This document shows, piece after piece, positions 29,075 to 38,743 of a stretch of 64,000 nucleotides of DNA. The stretch comes from an uncultured Nitrospiraceae bacterium. GTDB lineage: Bacteria > Nitrospirota > Thermodesulfovibrionia > Thermodesulfovibrionales > SM23-35. The stretch lies in assembly GCA_937138415.1 (NCBI GenBank), contig CAKZPA010000001.1, positions 1-64,000 of the forward strand. Direction: 5' to 3'. The first letter of the stretch is position 1; the number at the start of each line of letters is the position of its first letter. The position numbers were made by a program, and so were the translations under genes. The notes beneath the pieces are model-generated. The model was given only the letters and a program-made list of their open reading frames with translations. It did not search any database and was not told the DNA's origin.

Positions 29075-30457
29075 ATGAAGAAACTGTGGGCGGGACGTTT
29101 CAAGGACAAGACCTCGAAGGCGGCCGAGTCTTTCACCGAATCGGTATCCTTCGATTACCGGCTGTGGAAGCACGATATCGTCGGCAGCATCGCGCACGCG
29201 AAGATGCTCGGCAAGCAGGGAATCATCACCCGGGAAGAGGCGAATCGCCTCACCGCGACACTGGAAAACATCGCGGCAGACATTGCGGCGGGCACGTTCG
29301 TGTTTCGGCGGGATCTCGAGGACATCCACATGAATATCGAGCATGCCCTGATTTCGAAGCTCGGAGACACCGGCAGGAAGCTTCACACTGCGCGATCGCG
29401 GAACGATCAGGTGGCCCTCGATCTCAGGCTCTACCTCAGAAGCGAGATAGACGAGACGATCTCGCTCATCAAACGGTTCCAGAAAAGCCTCCTCGATGCC
29501 GCTTCGAAACATCTCGATGCGGTCATGCCGGGCTACACCCATCTGCAGAGAGCGCAGCCGGTCCTCCTAGCGCACCACCTCCTCGCCTACGTCGAGATGC
29601 TGCAGAGAGACGCGGAGAGGATGAAAAAGGCACGCGCGAGTGCGAATCAATTGCCACTCGGCGCCTGCGCGCTCGCGGGGACGACACTCCCCATCGACAG
29701 GCGCTACGTCGCGGATCTGCTCCAGTTCGACGGCATAGCCCGGAACAGTATCGATGCCGTTTCGGACAGGGACTTTGCGATAGAATTCGTGTCGGCATCC
29801 GCTCTTCTCATGATGCACCTCTCCCGGATCGCCGAGGAACTCGTGCTGTGGTCGACGACGGAATTCAACTTTATCGAGCTGCCGGATGCGTTCACGACCG
29901 GCTCCAGCATCATGCCGCAGAAGAAAAATCCTGATGTCGCGGAACTGATCAGGGGAAAGACGGGTCGCGTCTATGGCAATCTCATGGCGCTGCTCACCCT
30001 CATGAAAGCACTGCCGCTCTCCTACAACAGGGACATGCAGGAAGACAAGATACCGATCTTCGATACGGTCGATACGATCAAGTCATGTCTCACGGTGCTC
30101 GGTAAGATGTTCCCCGCTATCACCTTCCACGTCGAACGCATGCGGGAGACCGCAGGCGATGCGTACTCGACCGCCACAGACCTCGCAGAGTACCTCGTAA
30201 GAAAAGGGGTGGCGTTCCGGCGCGCCCATGAGGTTACCGGCAAAATCGTTCGTTACGCCCTGTCATCCCGAAAGCGTCTCGATGAACTTTCGCTGAAGGA
30301 ACTCCGCAGGTTTTCGCCATCGATCGCATCGGACGTCTTTCGCTATCTTGATGCGGATGCGTCGATCAAGAACAAGCTCTCCTCCGGCGGGACAGGGCCC
30401 GACGAGGTGAAGAAGCAAATCAGGAGGCTCAAGAAAACCGTTGACAGCCATCGATAG
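29075..30457 (+). CDS. argH: argininosuccinate lyase
   Basis: KKLWAGRFKDKTSKAAESFTES; TGSSIMPQKKNPDVAELIRGKTGR. Confidence 0.97.
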   Translation: MKKLWAGRFKDKTSKAAESFTESVSFDYRLWKHDIVGSIAHAKMLGKQGIITREEANRLTATLENIAADIAAGTFVFRRDLEDIHMNIEHALISKLGDTGRKLHTARSRNDQVALDLRLYLRSEIDETISLIKRFQKSLLDAASKHLDAVMPGYTHLQRAQPVLLAHHLLAYVEMLQRDAERMKKARASANQLPLGACALAGTTLPIDRRYVADLLQFDGIARNSIDAVSDRDFAIEFVSASALLMMHLSRIAEELVLWSTTEFNFIELPDAFTTGSSIMPQKKNPDVAELIRGKTGRVYGNLMALLTLMKALPLSYNRDMQEDKIPIFDTVDTIKSCLTVLGKMFPAITFHVERMRETAGDAYSTATDLAEYLVRKGVAFRRAHEVTGKIVRYALSSRKRLDELSLKELRRFSPSIASDVFRYLDADASIKNKLSSGGTGPDEVKKQIRRLKKTVDSHR

Positions 30458-30518
30458 CCGGTGGAGAGCGACGAGCCCACATGCGAATTCGCGACAGGCT
30501 GTCATAAAGGGTTGACGG

Positions 30519-31508
30519 ATGACGTATTCCTGTCTCGTCAGGGTCTCCCGTTTGATTCCTCCCCACCGCGCGCTCGTCTCCTCTCTGAAATTGTCCGTTT
30601 TCCTCCTCGCTCTCCTCACCCTCGCCTGTGGGAAGAAGGGAGATCCGACACTCGCTTCGTACGAGAAACCTGCCGCTCCGTCTGGCGTGAAGGCAATCCA
30701 CAGGGAATCACAGATTATCCTCCTCTGGGAGTTTCCGCAAGCCGATGAAGAGAACCTCAAGGGATTTCATATCCTCAAGGCCCTCGAAGGCGACTTCGGA
30801 AAGATAGCCTTTCTCGAGAAGAACGCCCGCTCTTTCGTCGATCCTCACGTGATAGTGAATCGAGAACACCGATACAAGATCGTCTCGGAAAGTCTGAAGG
30901 GTGTCACGCGCGCTTCCTCCGAACTGCGTCTGCTGCCGCTCGCGGCACCGAACCCTCCCGGGCGGCTCTCCTTCACGATAGCCCACGATATCCTCACGAT
31001 CACGTGGGAGAAGTCATCCGAAAAAAACGTCTACTACATTTATAAGAGCACCTCGCCCGGACAGTACCCTCTCGCCCCCCTCAATGCGGTGCCGCTCCGC
31101 GAACCATCGTTTCGGGATGCTTTCGATGTCAACCGCGCCATGTTCTATACGGTCAGAACAGCGACGGAGAGCCCTTTCCGAGACGAGGGGCTTCCTTCCG
31201 AGGAACTCGCTATCAATCCTGTCGAACTCATCCCCTCGCCGCCGGAGAACTTCGTCGCTCTGCCCGCATCGGACGGCGTGTATCTCCTCTGGAAAGAGCC
31301 GCCCGAGACGTGGGTGACAGGCTATAACGTGTACAGGAAGCTACCGGGCGACGCTGCGTACGTTTCTATCGGTGCCCCTCAGACACCCGCTTTTTTCGAT
31401 GGCGAGAAAGCGGGAGGGCGGAGAAGTTACCGGGTCACGGCGGTCGGCCCTCTCAAGGAAAGCGAACCGGCCGAAATCAGAGATGTCGATTTTGCGCCAA
31501 TGCAGTAA
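30519..31508 (+). CDS. fibronectin type III-like lipoprotein
   Basis: lipobox LTLACGKKGDP; Fn3-like repeats (ITWEKSSEKNVYYIYKS, LLWKEPPETWVTGYNVYRK). Confidence 0.75.
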   Translation: MTYSCLVRVSRLIPPHRALVSSLKLSVFLLALLTLACGKKGDPTLASYEKPAAPSGVKAIHRESQIILLWEFPQADEENLKGFHILKALEGDFGKIAFLEKNARSFVDPHVIVNREHRYKIVSESLKGVTRASSELRLLPLAAPNPPGRLSFTIAHDILTITWEKSSEKNVYYIYKSTSPGQYPLAPLNAVPLREPSFRDAFDVNRAMFYTVRTATESPFRDEGLPSEELAINPVELIPSPPENFVALPASDGVYLLWKEPPETWVTGYNVYRKLPGDAAYVSIGAPQTPAFFDGEKAGGRRSYRVTAVGPLKESEPAEIRDVDFAPMQ

Positions 31509-31586
31509 CGTAAGCGATCCTCGTTACGAAAAGATACCGCGCGGATTTCCATCCACCCTGCATAGGGATGATTTTCGCGATCCCCT

Positions 31587-32102
31587 TTACAGGGAACTGT
31601 CCATGGGGTATCTGAGATACATCCTGAACTCATGCTCGAAATTATCGCTCAGGATCCGTTGCCCTAAGGCGCGGTGAATCTCTTCGTGCGTCCAGAAGCG
31701 CACCTCGTCGATCTCCTCCCGATTGATCGAAAAGCCGTCTTCGCACACGCAGCGAAACGTCGTGACGAGTTCCGTCTCGTAGGCGTTTGTGTGCACGTAC
31801 GAATACAGGTGCTCGAGATCGCGCCCGTCGATGCCCAGTTCCTCGAACATTTCTCGCCTCGAGGACGAGAGGAGATCCTCTCCGACTCCGACGTGACCGC
31901 CGACGGACGTGTCCCATTTGCCGGGCGCAACATCTTTCTTCATGGAGCGTTTCTGCAGGAGGATATCACCGGAGCGGTTCACGACGAGGATGTGAACCAC
32001 TCTGTGCATCAACGATGGGTTGCCGTGAATAGCCTTTCTCGGCGCGTGTCCGATGACATTTCCCCTCTCGTCCACTATTTCTAAATATTCTTCGGATTCC
32101 AT
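31587..32102 (-). CDS. NUDIX hydrolase
   Basis: Nudix box-like GHVGVGEDLLSSSRREMFEELGI. Confidence 0.88.
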   Translation of the reverse strand: MESEEYLEIVDERGNVIGHAPRKAIHGNPSLMHRVVHILVVNRSGDILLQKRSMKKDVAPGKWDTSVGGHVGVGEDLLSSSRREMFEELGIDGRDLEHLYSYVHTNAYETELVTTFRCVCEDGFSINREEIDEVRFWTHEEIHRALGQRILSDNFEHEFRMYLRYPMDSSL

Positions 32103-32273
32103 CTCATCGTCTCACATCATGGAATCCCGGCTGTCCAAAAGCGTTCGCCGCGCCGTATGCCGGATGCGCGCGCCGTTACCGGGAGCGGTTCAGCATAAAA
32201 CGTACCGGCGAAGAGTGCACAGAGTGACGCGACGAGTGAAACATCGAATTGAAAGAGTGCGGGGGTTTCTGAT

Positions 32274-32310
32274 GTGCGGGTTCCTCTCGGGAGGAACCCG
32301 CACGTTTTTG
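32274..32310 (+). terminator. intrinsic terminator-like hairpin, plus-strand polarity
   Basis: GTGCGGGTTCCTC-TCGG-GAGGAACCCGCAC (13-bp perfect stem) followed by GTTTTT on the plus strand. Confidence 0.65.
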
Positions 32311-32311
32311 G

Positions 32312-32512
32312 TTAGATCTTTGTGACGTTTTCCGCCTTTGGACCTTTGGGGCCATCGACAACATCGAAGCTTACCGCCTGACCCTCAGCCAGCGTCTTGA
32401 ATCCGTTACCCTGGATCGCCGAATAGTGCACGAACACATCTCCGCCGTCTTCCTTGGTAATGAATCCAAAGCCTTTGGACTCGTTGAACCATTTTACGGT
32501 TCCTTTGGCCAT
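32312..32512 (-). CDS. cold shock protein
   Basis: [37 protein letters not shown] at 32512 with AAGGAGG RBS. Confidence 0.96.
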   Translation of the reverse strand: MAKGTVKWFNESKGFGFITKEDGGDVFVHYSAIQGNGFKTLAEGQAVSFDVVDGPKGPKAENVTKI

Positions 32513-32623
32513 ACTGCTGCACCTCCTTGATAATAAAAATCGAAGATTACGGAATCGAAGTATGGGAGCTACAAAGTCCAAAGTCCTTGAAGCTACATAC
32601 GTTACGTCCGATACTTCGCCCTT

Positions 32624-32653
32624 AGTATGGCACGAGGAGAAGCCAAAGGTCAA
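32624..32653 (-). promoter_or_regulatory. putative sigma70 promoter of the cold shock gene with about 105-nt 5' UTR
   Basis: minus strand TTGACC (32653-32648), 18-nt spacer, CATACT (32629-32624). Confidence 0.4.
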
Positions 32654-32739
32654 GAATTATTCGCAGGAGGTGCGGGTTCGTTGACGAAATTTCCTGCCTT
32701 CTGTTAATGTAGTTGATATAGTATTCATGAGGAGCCCTT

Positions 32740-33273
32740 ATGAGGAAACGTGAGACGGCGAAACCGAAATCATCGGCGACACAATCAACACGGAAAGCGA
32801 CCTCCTCCAGGAACACACCTGCGCGAACGAGCGCGAGGGTAAAACCGCGCGTCTCGGAGCCATCGCCAAAACGCACCGCTGCAAAGAAGGCGGCGACGAA
32901 GAAAACGGTGACCAAGCGCGAAAAGAAATTTCAGGAGATCAAGAAGAATCTCCTTGCGCAAAAAAAGGCCCTCCTGATGGGTGCGCTCGAAGCGCTCAAC
33001 GAGCTCCCGGGCCCGACGGTCTTTCCGGATCTCGGAGATCAGGCGACAGCGGAGATGGACAGAAACTTCATGCTCAGGCTGAGAGGAAGGGAACGGAAAC
33101 TCCTCAAGAAGATCGACGAAGCGATCGAGCGGATCGACCGGAACGTATTCGGCATCTGCGAAAAGTGCGGGGAAGAAATCGACATTCGTCGTCTCGAAGC
33201 CCGACCCGTGACAACCATGTGCATCGACTGCAAAATACTCGAAGAAGAGGAAGAGCGCCTGAGAGAGGTGTAA
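32740..33273 (+). CDS. DksA/TraR-type zinc-finger protein with Lys/Ala/Thr-rich basic N-terminal tail
   Basis: CEKCGEEIDIRRLEARPVTTMCIDCK; N-terminal about 60 aa of low-complexity basic sequence. Confidence 0.85.
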   Translation: MRKRETAKPKSSATQSTRKATSSRNTPARTSARVKPRVSEPSPKRTAAKKAATKKTVTKREKKFQEIKKNLLAQKKALLMGALEALNELPGPTVFPDLGDQATAEMDRNFMLRLRGRERKLLKKIDEAIERIDRNVFGICEKCGEEIDIRRLEARPVTTMCIDCKILEEEEERLREV

Positions 33274-33287
33274 TCCCTCGTCGCGGT

Positions 33288-34100
33288 TTACCCCAATCGC
33301 TCCTTCGTTTCGCCACCCAACATATCACGCAGCGCGTCTCCCACGACGGTGCAGCAGAGCACGGTCACGACGATCATGCACCCCGGGAAAAAGACCGTCC
33401 ACGGCGCCGTCGCAAGATATACCCTGTTTGCACTGATCATTGACCCCACGTCGCCACGGGAGGTTGAGCCCCGAGTCCCAGAAAACTGAGGGCCGACTCC
33501 GTGAGGATATACGTGCCCATCTTCAATCCACCCATGACGAGCAGCAGAGGCACGCACTGCGGGAGAAGATGTCGAAAGAGAATTCTTCCGCGGCCGCACC
33601 CTAGCGCCAGCGCCAATTCGATAAACGGGCGCTCACGGAGACTGAGTATCTCCCCCCCGAACAATCCTCGCAAATGGGGCCCAACCGACGGCAGCGATCG
33701 CAATGACCACCGTGTGCACGCCGGATGGCAGGAGCACGCTGATCGCGATAGCGAGGAGGAGCGAGGGGAACGAGAGCACCACGTCGACGAATCCCATGAT
33801 GACGAGATCGACCTTCCCGCCGAAATACCCCGAGCAGAGACCGCTCAGCATGCCGATCACGAGAGACAGGGATGCGGCGAAGAAAGCGACGCCGATCGAG
33901 ATCCTCCCTCCGTAGAGGATTCTCGTGAAGACGTCCCGCCCTTTATTATCGGTACCCATGAGGTGATCTTTGCCGGGCGGAACCCTGATACTGTCGAGGT
34001 CTATCGCGTCCGGCTCGTACGGCGTTACGAAAGGGGCAGAGAGCGCCCCGAGCACAATGATCGCAAGCACCGCGAGACAGACCTTACTCCCGCCGGTCAT
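33288..34100 (-). pseudogene. dppC: dipeptide/oligopeptide ABC transporter permease DppC-like, two frameshifts
   Basis: three consecutive frames carry contiguous DppC sequence; shifts at a G7 tract (33652-33658) and at 33444-33447. Confidence 0.85.
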
Positions 34101-35016
34101 CTAGCCTCACCCGCGGATCGAGATAGTGATAGAGCACATCGACCACGACATTGACACAGATAAAGGTGACCGTTCCGACGATGACACACCCCATGATGAC
34201 CGGGTAGTCCCTCTTCAGAATGCCCTCCATGGTATACCGTCCGATACCGTCCCAGCCGAATATCGTCTCGGTGAGAACGGCACCGTTCAAGTAACTGGCG
34301 CATTCCATTCCCGCGACCGTGACGATCGGTATGAGCGCATTTCTCACGATATGGACGAGGTCGATACGCAGTTTTCGGATACCCTTCGCCTGTGCCGTGC
34401 GAACGAATGGCGCATCGATCGTCTCGAGCACCGTCGTTCTCGTGATCCTCGACAAAACGCCTATCGCGGGGAGCGATAGCGTGACAGCAGGCAGAATGAG
34501 GTACCTCAACCCACCCGTTCCGGACGGGGGGAGCATTCTCAATTGAAGGCTGACGACGAACATGAGGATGAGTCCACTCCAGAATACGGGCATGCTCATC
34601 CCGGAAACAGCGCCGACGGATATTATTCTATCGAGCGCGGTTCCCCTCTTTCGCGCGGCGAGATAGCCGAAGGCCGCTCCGGTCGGCACCGCAATGAGCA
34701 TGGCGCAACCGGCGAGCGCCAGCGTGTTGGGGAACTTTGCCGTGATCTCATCGAGGACCTCCCTGTTCGTATAGTACGATCTGCCGAACTCTCCGTTGAG
34801 CAGCAACGTGACGTAGCCGATATACTGTCGCACGATACTCTCATCTGAACCGAGTTCTCTCCGTATCTTTTCGATGGCCTCTGGCTAGGCCCTCTCCCCG
34901 ATGAGACTGTACACGGGGTCCCCGGGCAATGCCTTAGCGAGACCGAAGGTGAGTGCGGTGACACCGAAGAGCAGTGGAATGATCAGGATTACCCTTTTCA
35001 CGAGGTAAGACGTCAT
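34084..35016 (-). pseudogene. dppB: dipeptide/oligopeptide ABC transporter permease DppB-like, in-frame TAG at codon 44
   Basis: MTSYLVKRVILIIPLLFGVTALTFGLAKALPGDPVYSLIGERA*PEAIEKIRRELGSDESIVRQYIGYV... continuous frame apart from TAG at 34885-34887. Confidence 0.88.
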
Positions 35017-35040
35017 CTCTCCGCTCGCCCCGCCATGCTT

Positions 35041-36676
35041 TCAAGCGCGCTCATCCCGATCTTCATCGCGGAGCGTTATCTCCGTTCCTTTGTCCATGCT
35101 GTAGATTGGATAAATCGTGAAGTTGCCGACCCACGGTTGGCGGAGCACGAAATCCGTTTTATGCCAGAGGTACACCCAAGGGACATCATTGACGATCGCC
35201 TGTTCCGCCTTCTCGTACAATATCCATCGCTCACTCTCATCCCCTATCCCCTCGGCTTTCTCGATCAGCGAGTCGACAAGAGAGTTCGTGTAGAGAGTTT
35301 TGTTCCCAGCCGGCCCATGATTCGCCGAATGAAAAAGGGGGAAGAGGAAGTTCTCGGCATCAGGATAATCGGCCCACCAGCTCAGATAAAACAGGTCCGC
35401 CTCACCGCGATTGATCGCTTCCTTGTAAGCGCTTCACTCGAGCTGCCTGATCTCGACCGCAATACCGGCATCCCTGAGGTACGACTGGATCACTTCCGCG
35501 ATGTCCACGACCTCCTGATCCGCGGTGACAAAGAAACGGAGCTTCACTCCTTCATACCCTTTCTTCTGGATGAATGTTTTCGCCGTGCCCGGGTCGAAGC
35601 GCGCAGAGACCGGTTTCTTCCACCTCCTGAGCCTGTCAGGGACAGGACCCGCCGCGAGCCGCCCGCGTTTTTCGTAAATCGTACCGAGGATCTTCTCTCT
35701 GTCAATGGCGGAGAAGAGCGCCTGTCGCAATCCTGCATCGTCGAGAGATGGCCGTCCGCAATTGAAGCCAAGGTAGTACGTATTGAGGCCTTCGAGGGAG
35801 GAAATATACGCACTCCTCCGAACGTCGTCCCGATACCGGGAATATTCCGACGCCGGCAACGTCAGCACATCGATATTGCCGAGTTCGAATTCCACGACGG
35901 CCGTAAGGTCCTCAGGAATAATTCGATAGAGAATGCCTGCCACCTTGGCGCAGCGACCGAAGTAGCCGTCCCGCCTGTCGAGCTGGATCATTCTATTCGG
36001 ACTCCACTCCTTCACGGTGAAGGGTCCCGTACCAACAGGACGGCTCGAAAAATCCTTCCCCCACCGTTCCGTTTCCTCGACAGGAACCACGTATGCCGCC
36101 GTCATCGTCAGCAGGTTGAGGAAAGGCGCGAAGGGTTTCTCCAGCTCTATTCCGAGCGTGTATTCGTCGATAACCCGTATCCCACGGACCTCCGCCGCCC
36201 TTCCCGCCATGAACTCATCCGCGCCGGCAATTTTTTCGAACACCCACGTGTTTGTAGATCGTGTCGACGGCCGGAGCACTCTTTCAAAAGAGTACTTGAA
36301 ATCCGCAGCGCCGACGAATCGCCCGTTGGAGAACGCGACCTTTTTCTTCAGGGCAAACACATAGTGACGCCCGTCGGGCGACGGTCCAATGATCCGCGAT
36401 ATCGGGCTCGACGGAAAGTCGATCGCCGATCTTCACGAGGCCGTTGAATATCTTCGCGGCGATGGTACCGCCACTCACGTCGACGATATGGGCGGGATCG
36501 AGTGTGGTCGGGGTCGCGTTCAGGCGGTAATACACGTAGCCCGGAAGCCGTTCGCGGGTCGAACAGGAGGCACCGCATATGAGACAGCATATCGCGACGA
36601 CGCAGGAAATGACGTCGGGCACGCGTACGCGACGATCGTGCCATTTTCCCATCCGGCGCGGCCCTCGCTCGGTCAT
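35041..36676 (-). pseudogene. dppA: peptide ABC transporter substrate-binding lipoprotein (DppA/OppA-like), frameshift plus nonsense codon
   Basis: lipobox ICGASC; YYRLNATPTTLDPAHIVDVSGGTIAAKIFNGLV; frameshift about 36370-36382; TGA at 35434-35436 then homologous C-terminus SAYKEAINRGEADLFYLSWWADYPDAENFLFPLF in the same frame. Confidence 0.87.
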
Positions 36677-36759
36677 CCCCGATCACGGGTATTCAGGCAC
36701 AACCGTTCGAAAGGAGAGAACCCCGTACGGGGCTCAGCGCGAGACCACGCGCGGACCGG

Positions 36760-37881
36760 TTAAAACCGAAGGAATGCTCCAATACCGCCCGCTTCCCGGA
36801 ATGTTCCATTCTCCGATGCAACTTCGACGAACGCCCCCTGCTCGACCGCCCTCTGCGCGACGAGGTCCACGAGATGTTTCTCCCTCTGGATCGCGCCTCC
36901 GCAGAAGGGGCACGACGGAACGTTCTGGATGCTCAGATATCCACACTGCGTGCAGGAAATCCCCGCCTGCGCGAGATCCTTGAGAACGATCAATTTCATG
37001 ACCCTTCCCTCCTGGAGCGCGTTCATGACGTTCTCTATCCCCACGACGGCGTTCTCGTTCTTCATCGCCTTCGTGAGAAGTTCGTCGATGTCCTCCGTCT
37101 CTTTCTTCTTCTCGTAGGCCTGGAGCAACGGCTCCACCTTCTTCATGATCTCCTTCGTATTTGCGAACATCTCGGCCTGAAATGTTCCGATCACCTTGTC
37201 GGCTATCCCTTGCGGCAGCATCGCCTTCACCTTCGTGACCGCTTCTTCGGAGCCGCCGATGATGAGCCGTCCCACATACTCGCCCGAAAGGAAAGCCTCC
37301 AGTTCCCGCATCACGTCTTTCAGGTGGAGTCCCACGTGGTAATCGATATGCCGCTCGTAACTTTTTTCCGCGAGCGAGAACCACCCGCCCTTCTTATGGC
37401 GTCCCGGCACGTCCTCGGAGTGGACCTCGGCATATTCTTCGATTTCGCCGAGATAGACGAGGAAGAGGCGCGCGGACTCCCGATCGACCAGGAGGATAGC
37501 AGACCGCTGGTAATTGTCGAGAACATCGAGGAGCGGTTTCACGTAGGGGGTCGTATCGACGATGATCTCGTTCTTGAAGGGGACCGCAACGTGGTACTCT
37601 CTCCAGAACTTCCGTTCCTGCGAACTGAGGAGAGCGAGACCTTTTTTAAAAACGCGTTTGTTCGTGATGATGTAGGATTCGATCTTATCGATATCGCCCT
37701 TCACTTTTTTGAGCACCGTCTTGTCCAGTGTTTCCGTCGTTTCTCTCAGCATGTTTTTCGCGTGGATCACGTAGTTGTCCTTGACCGTCGTCATCGGGTT
37801 GACGTTCAGGTAAACGCTCACAAAATAAGCGCCTTCGCCCTTCATCTTCGCAATGTTCTTCAGTTCTTCCCTGCTGATCAT
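36760..37881 (-). CDS. bacterial eRF1-like (baeRF family) protein with C-terminal zinc ribbon
   Basis: HKKGGWFSLAEKSYERHIDYH loop region; C-terminal CTQCGYLSIQNVPSCPFCG. Confidence 0.7.
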   Translation of the reverse strand: MISREELKNIAKMKGEGAYFVSVYLNVNPMTTVKDNYVIHAKNMLRETTETLDKTVLKKVKGDIDKIESYIITNKRVFKKGLALLSSQERKFWREYHVAVPFKNEIIVDTTPYVKPLLDVLDNYQRSAILLVDRESARLFLVYLGEIEEYAEVHSEDVPGRHKKGGWFSLAEKSYERHIDYHVGLHLKDVMRELEAFLSGEYVGRLIIGGSEEAVTKVKAMLPQGIADKVIGTFQAEMFANTKEIMKKVEPLLQAYEKKKETEDIDELLTKAMKNENAVVGIENVMNALQEGRVMKLIVLKDLAQAGISCTQCGYLSIQNVPSCPFCGGAIQREKHLVDLVAQRAVEQGAFVEVASENGTFREAGGIGAFLRF

Positions 37882-37989
37882 ACGATCCTCCTCTCCCGTG
37901 AATGAACTCTCACCATCATAAAATACATCCGCCCACAGGACCGTGCATGAACACTGCACCTTTTCCGGCGTCGCAGGTCCGGCAGATGG

Positions 37990-38667
37990 TCATTCGTTCC
38001 GATACTTTGACGACCGAGCCGCGTCGATGAATCGACGAAAAAGATCTTCGCTCAGCTTCTCCTTCGGCATGCGTTCCGGATGCCACTGCACCCCCACGAG
38101 AAAAAAACGACCCTCCCCGCAGAGCGCCTCGATAATACGATCGTCGGAGTGGGCAATCGGTGACAGCGTAGCGCCGAGCGACTTGACTGCCTGGTGATGT
38201 GAGCTGTTGACAGAAAACGAACCTCTCGTGAGAAATCTGTTTTCTGCGACCACAATCATATGATAATTGTTTTTGTGATTTATTGCCACCGGACATTCGG
38301 TGGCGATGTCCTGATACAAACGTCCCCCGAAGAAAACGTTGAGGAGTTGCATGCCGTAACAGATACCGAGTACCGGTTTGTCCGCCCGCACCATAAACGA
38401 GAGGAGAGACAGCTCGAAATCCGTTCTCCTCCGGTCCACAGGTCGCGTCGCCTTTCGGCGCTTTTCCCCGTAGTAGGCCGGGTCGACGTCGCCTCCCCCG
38501 GGTATGAGGAGTCCATCGACGAGGCTTCCATAGGTCTCGAAATCTTTTACGGGTGGCAGGAGGAAAGGAACCCCGCCCGCGAACTCAACGGCGCGGCAGT
38601 ATGGCGCCTTCGACTGTACGTATTCGTCTCGTTCGTCCGCCGTAATCCCAATGAATGGTCTCGACAT
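37990..38667 (-). CDS. class I glutamine amidotransferase / gamma-glutamyl hydrolase-like (peptidase C26, PuuD-like)
   Basis: GLLIPGGGDVDPAYYGE; PVLGICYGMQLLNVFFGG; GVQWHPE. Confidence 0.9.
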   Translation of the reverse strand: MSRPFIGITADERDEYVQSKAPYCRAVEFAGGVPFLLPPVKDFETYGSLVDGLLIPGGGDVDPAYYGEKRRKATRPVDRRRTDFELSLLSFMVRADKPVLGICYGMQLLNVFFGGRLYQDIATECPVAINHKNNYHMIVVAENRFLTRGSFSVNSSHHQAVKSLGATLSPIAHSDDRIIEALCGEGRFFLVGVQWHPERMPKEKLSEDLFRRFIDAARSSKYRNE

Positions 38668-38743
38668 ACCCTCCTCGAACCGATCTCTTTCTGCAACGCG
38701 CAACGAGACGGCGACCCGCGGGTGATCTCCTCGTGTCGCATCC

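Noticed and set aside
34885-34887. Pyrrolysine at the TAG in dppB
   Set aside because: Not a known Pyl family; the flanking operon is full of other lesions, so a nonsense mutation is simpler.
35434-35436. Genome-wide UGA = Trp recoding, or Sec in DppA
   Set aside because: Intact genes in the window end in TGA and use TGG for Trp; Sec at a Trp position in a peptide-binding protein has no precedent known to me and no obvious hairpin follows.
35035-36447. 470-aa plus-strand ORF over dppA
   Set aside because: Low-complexity Arg-rich translation typical of a shadow ORF; the minus strand carries recognisable OppA/DppA sequence despite lesions.
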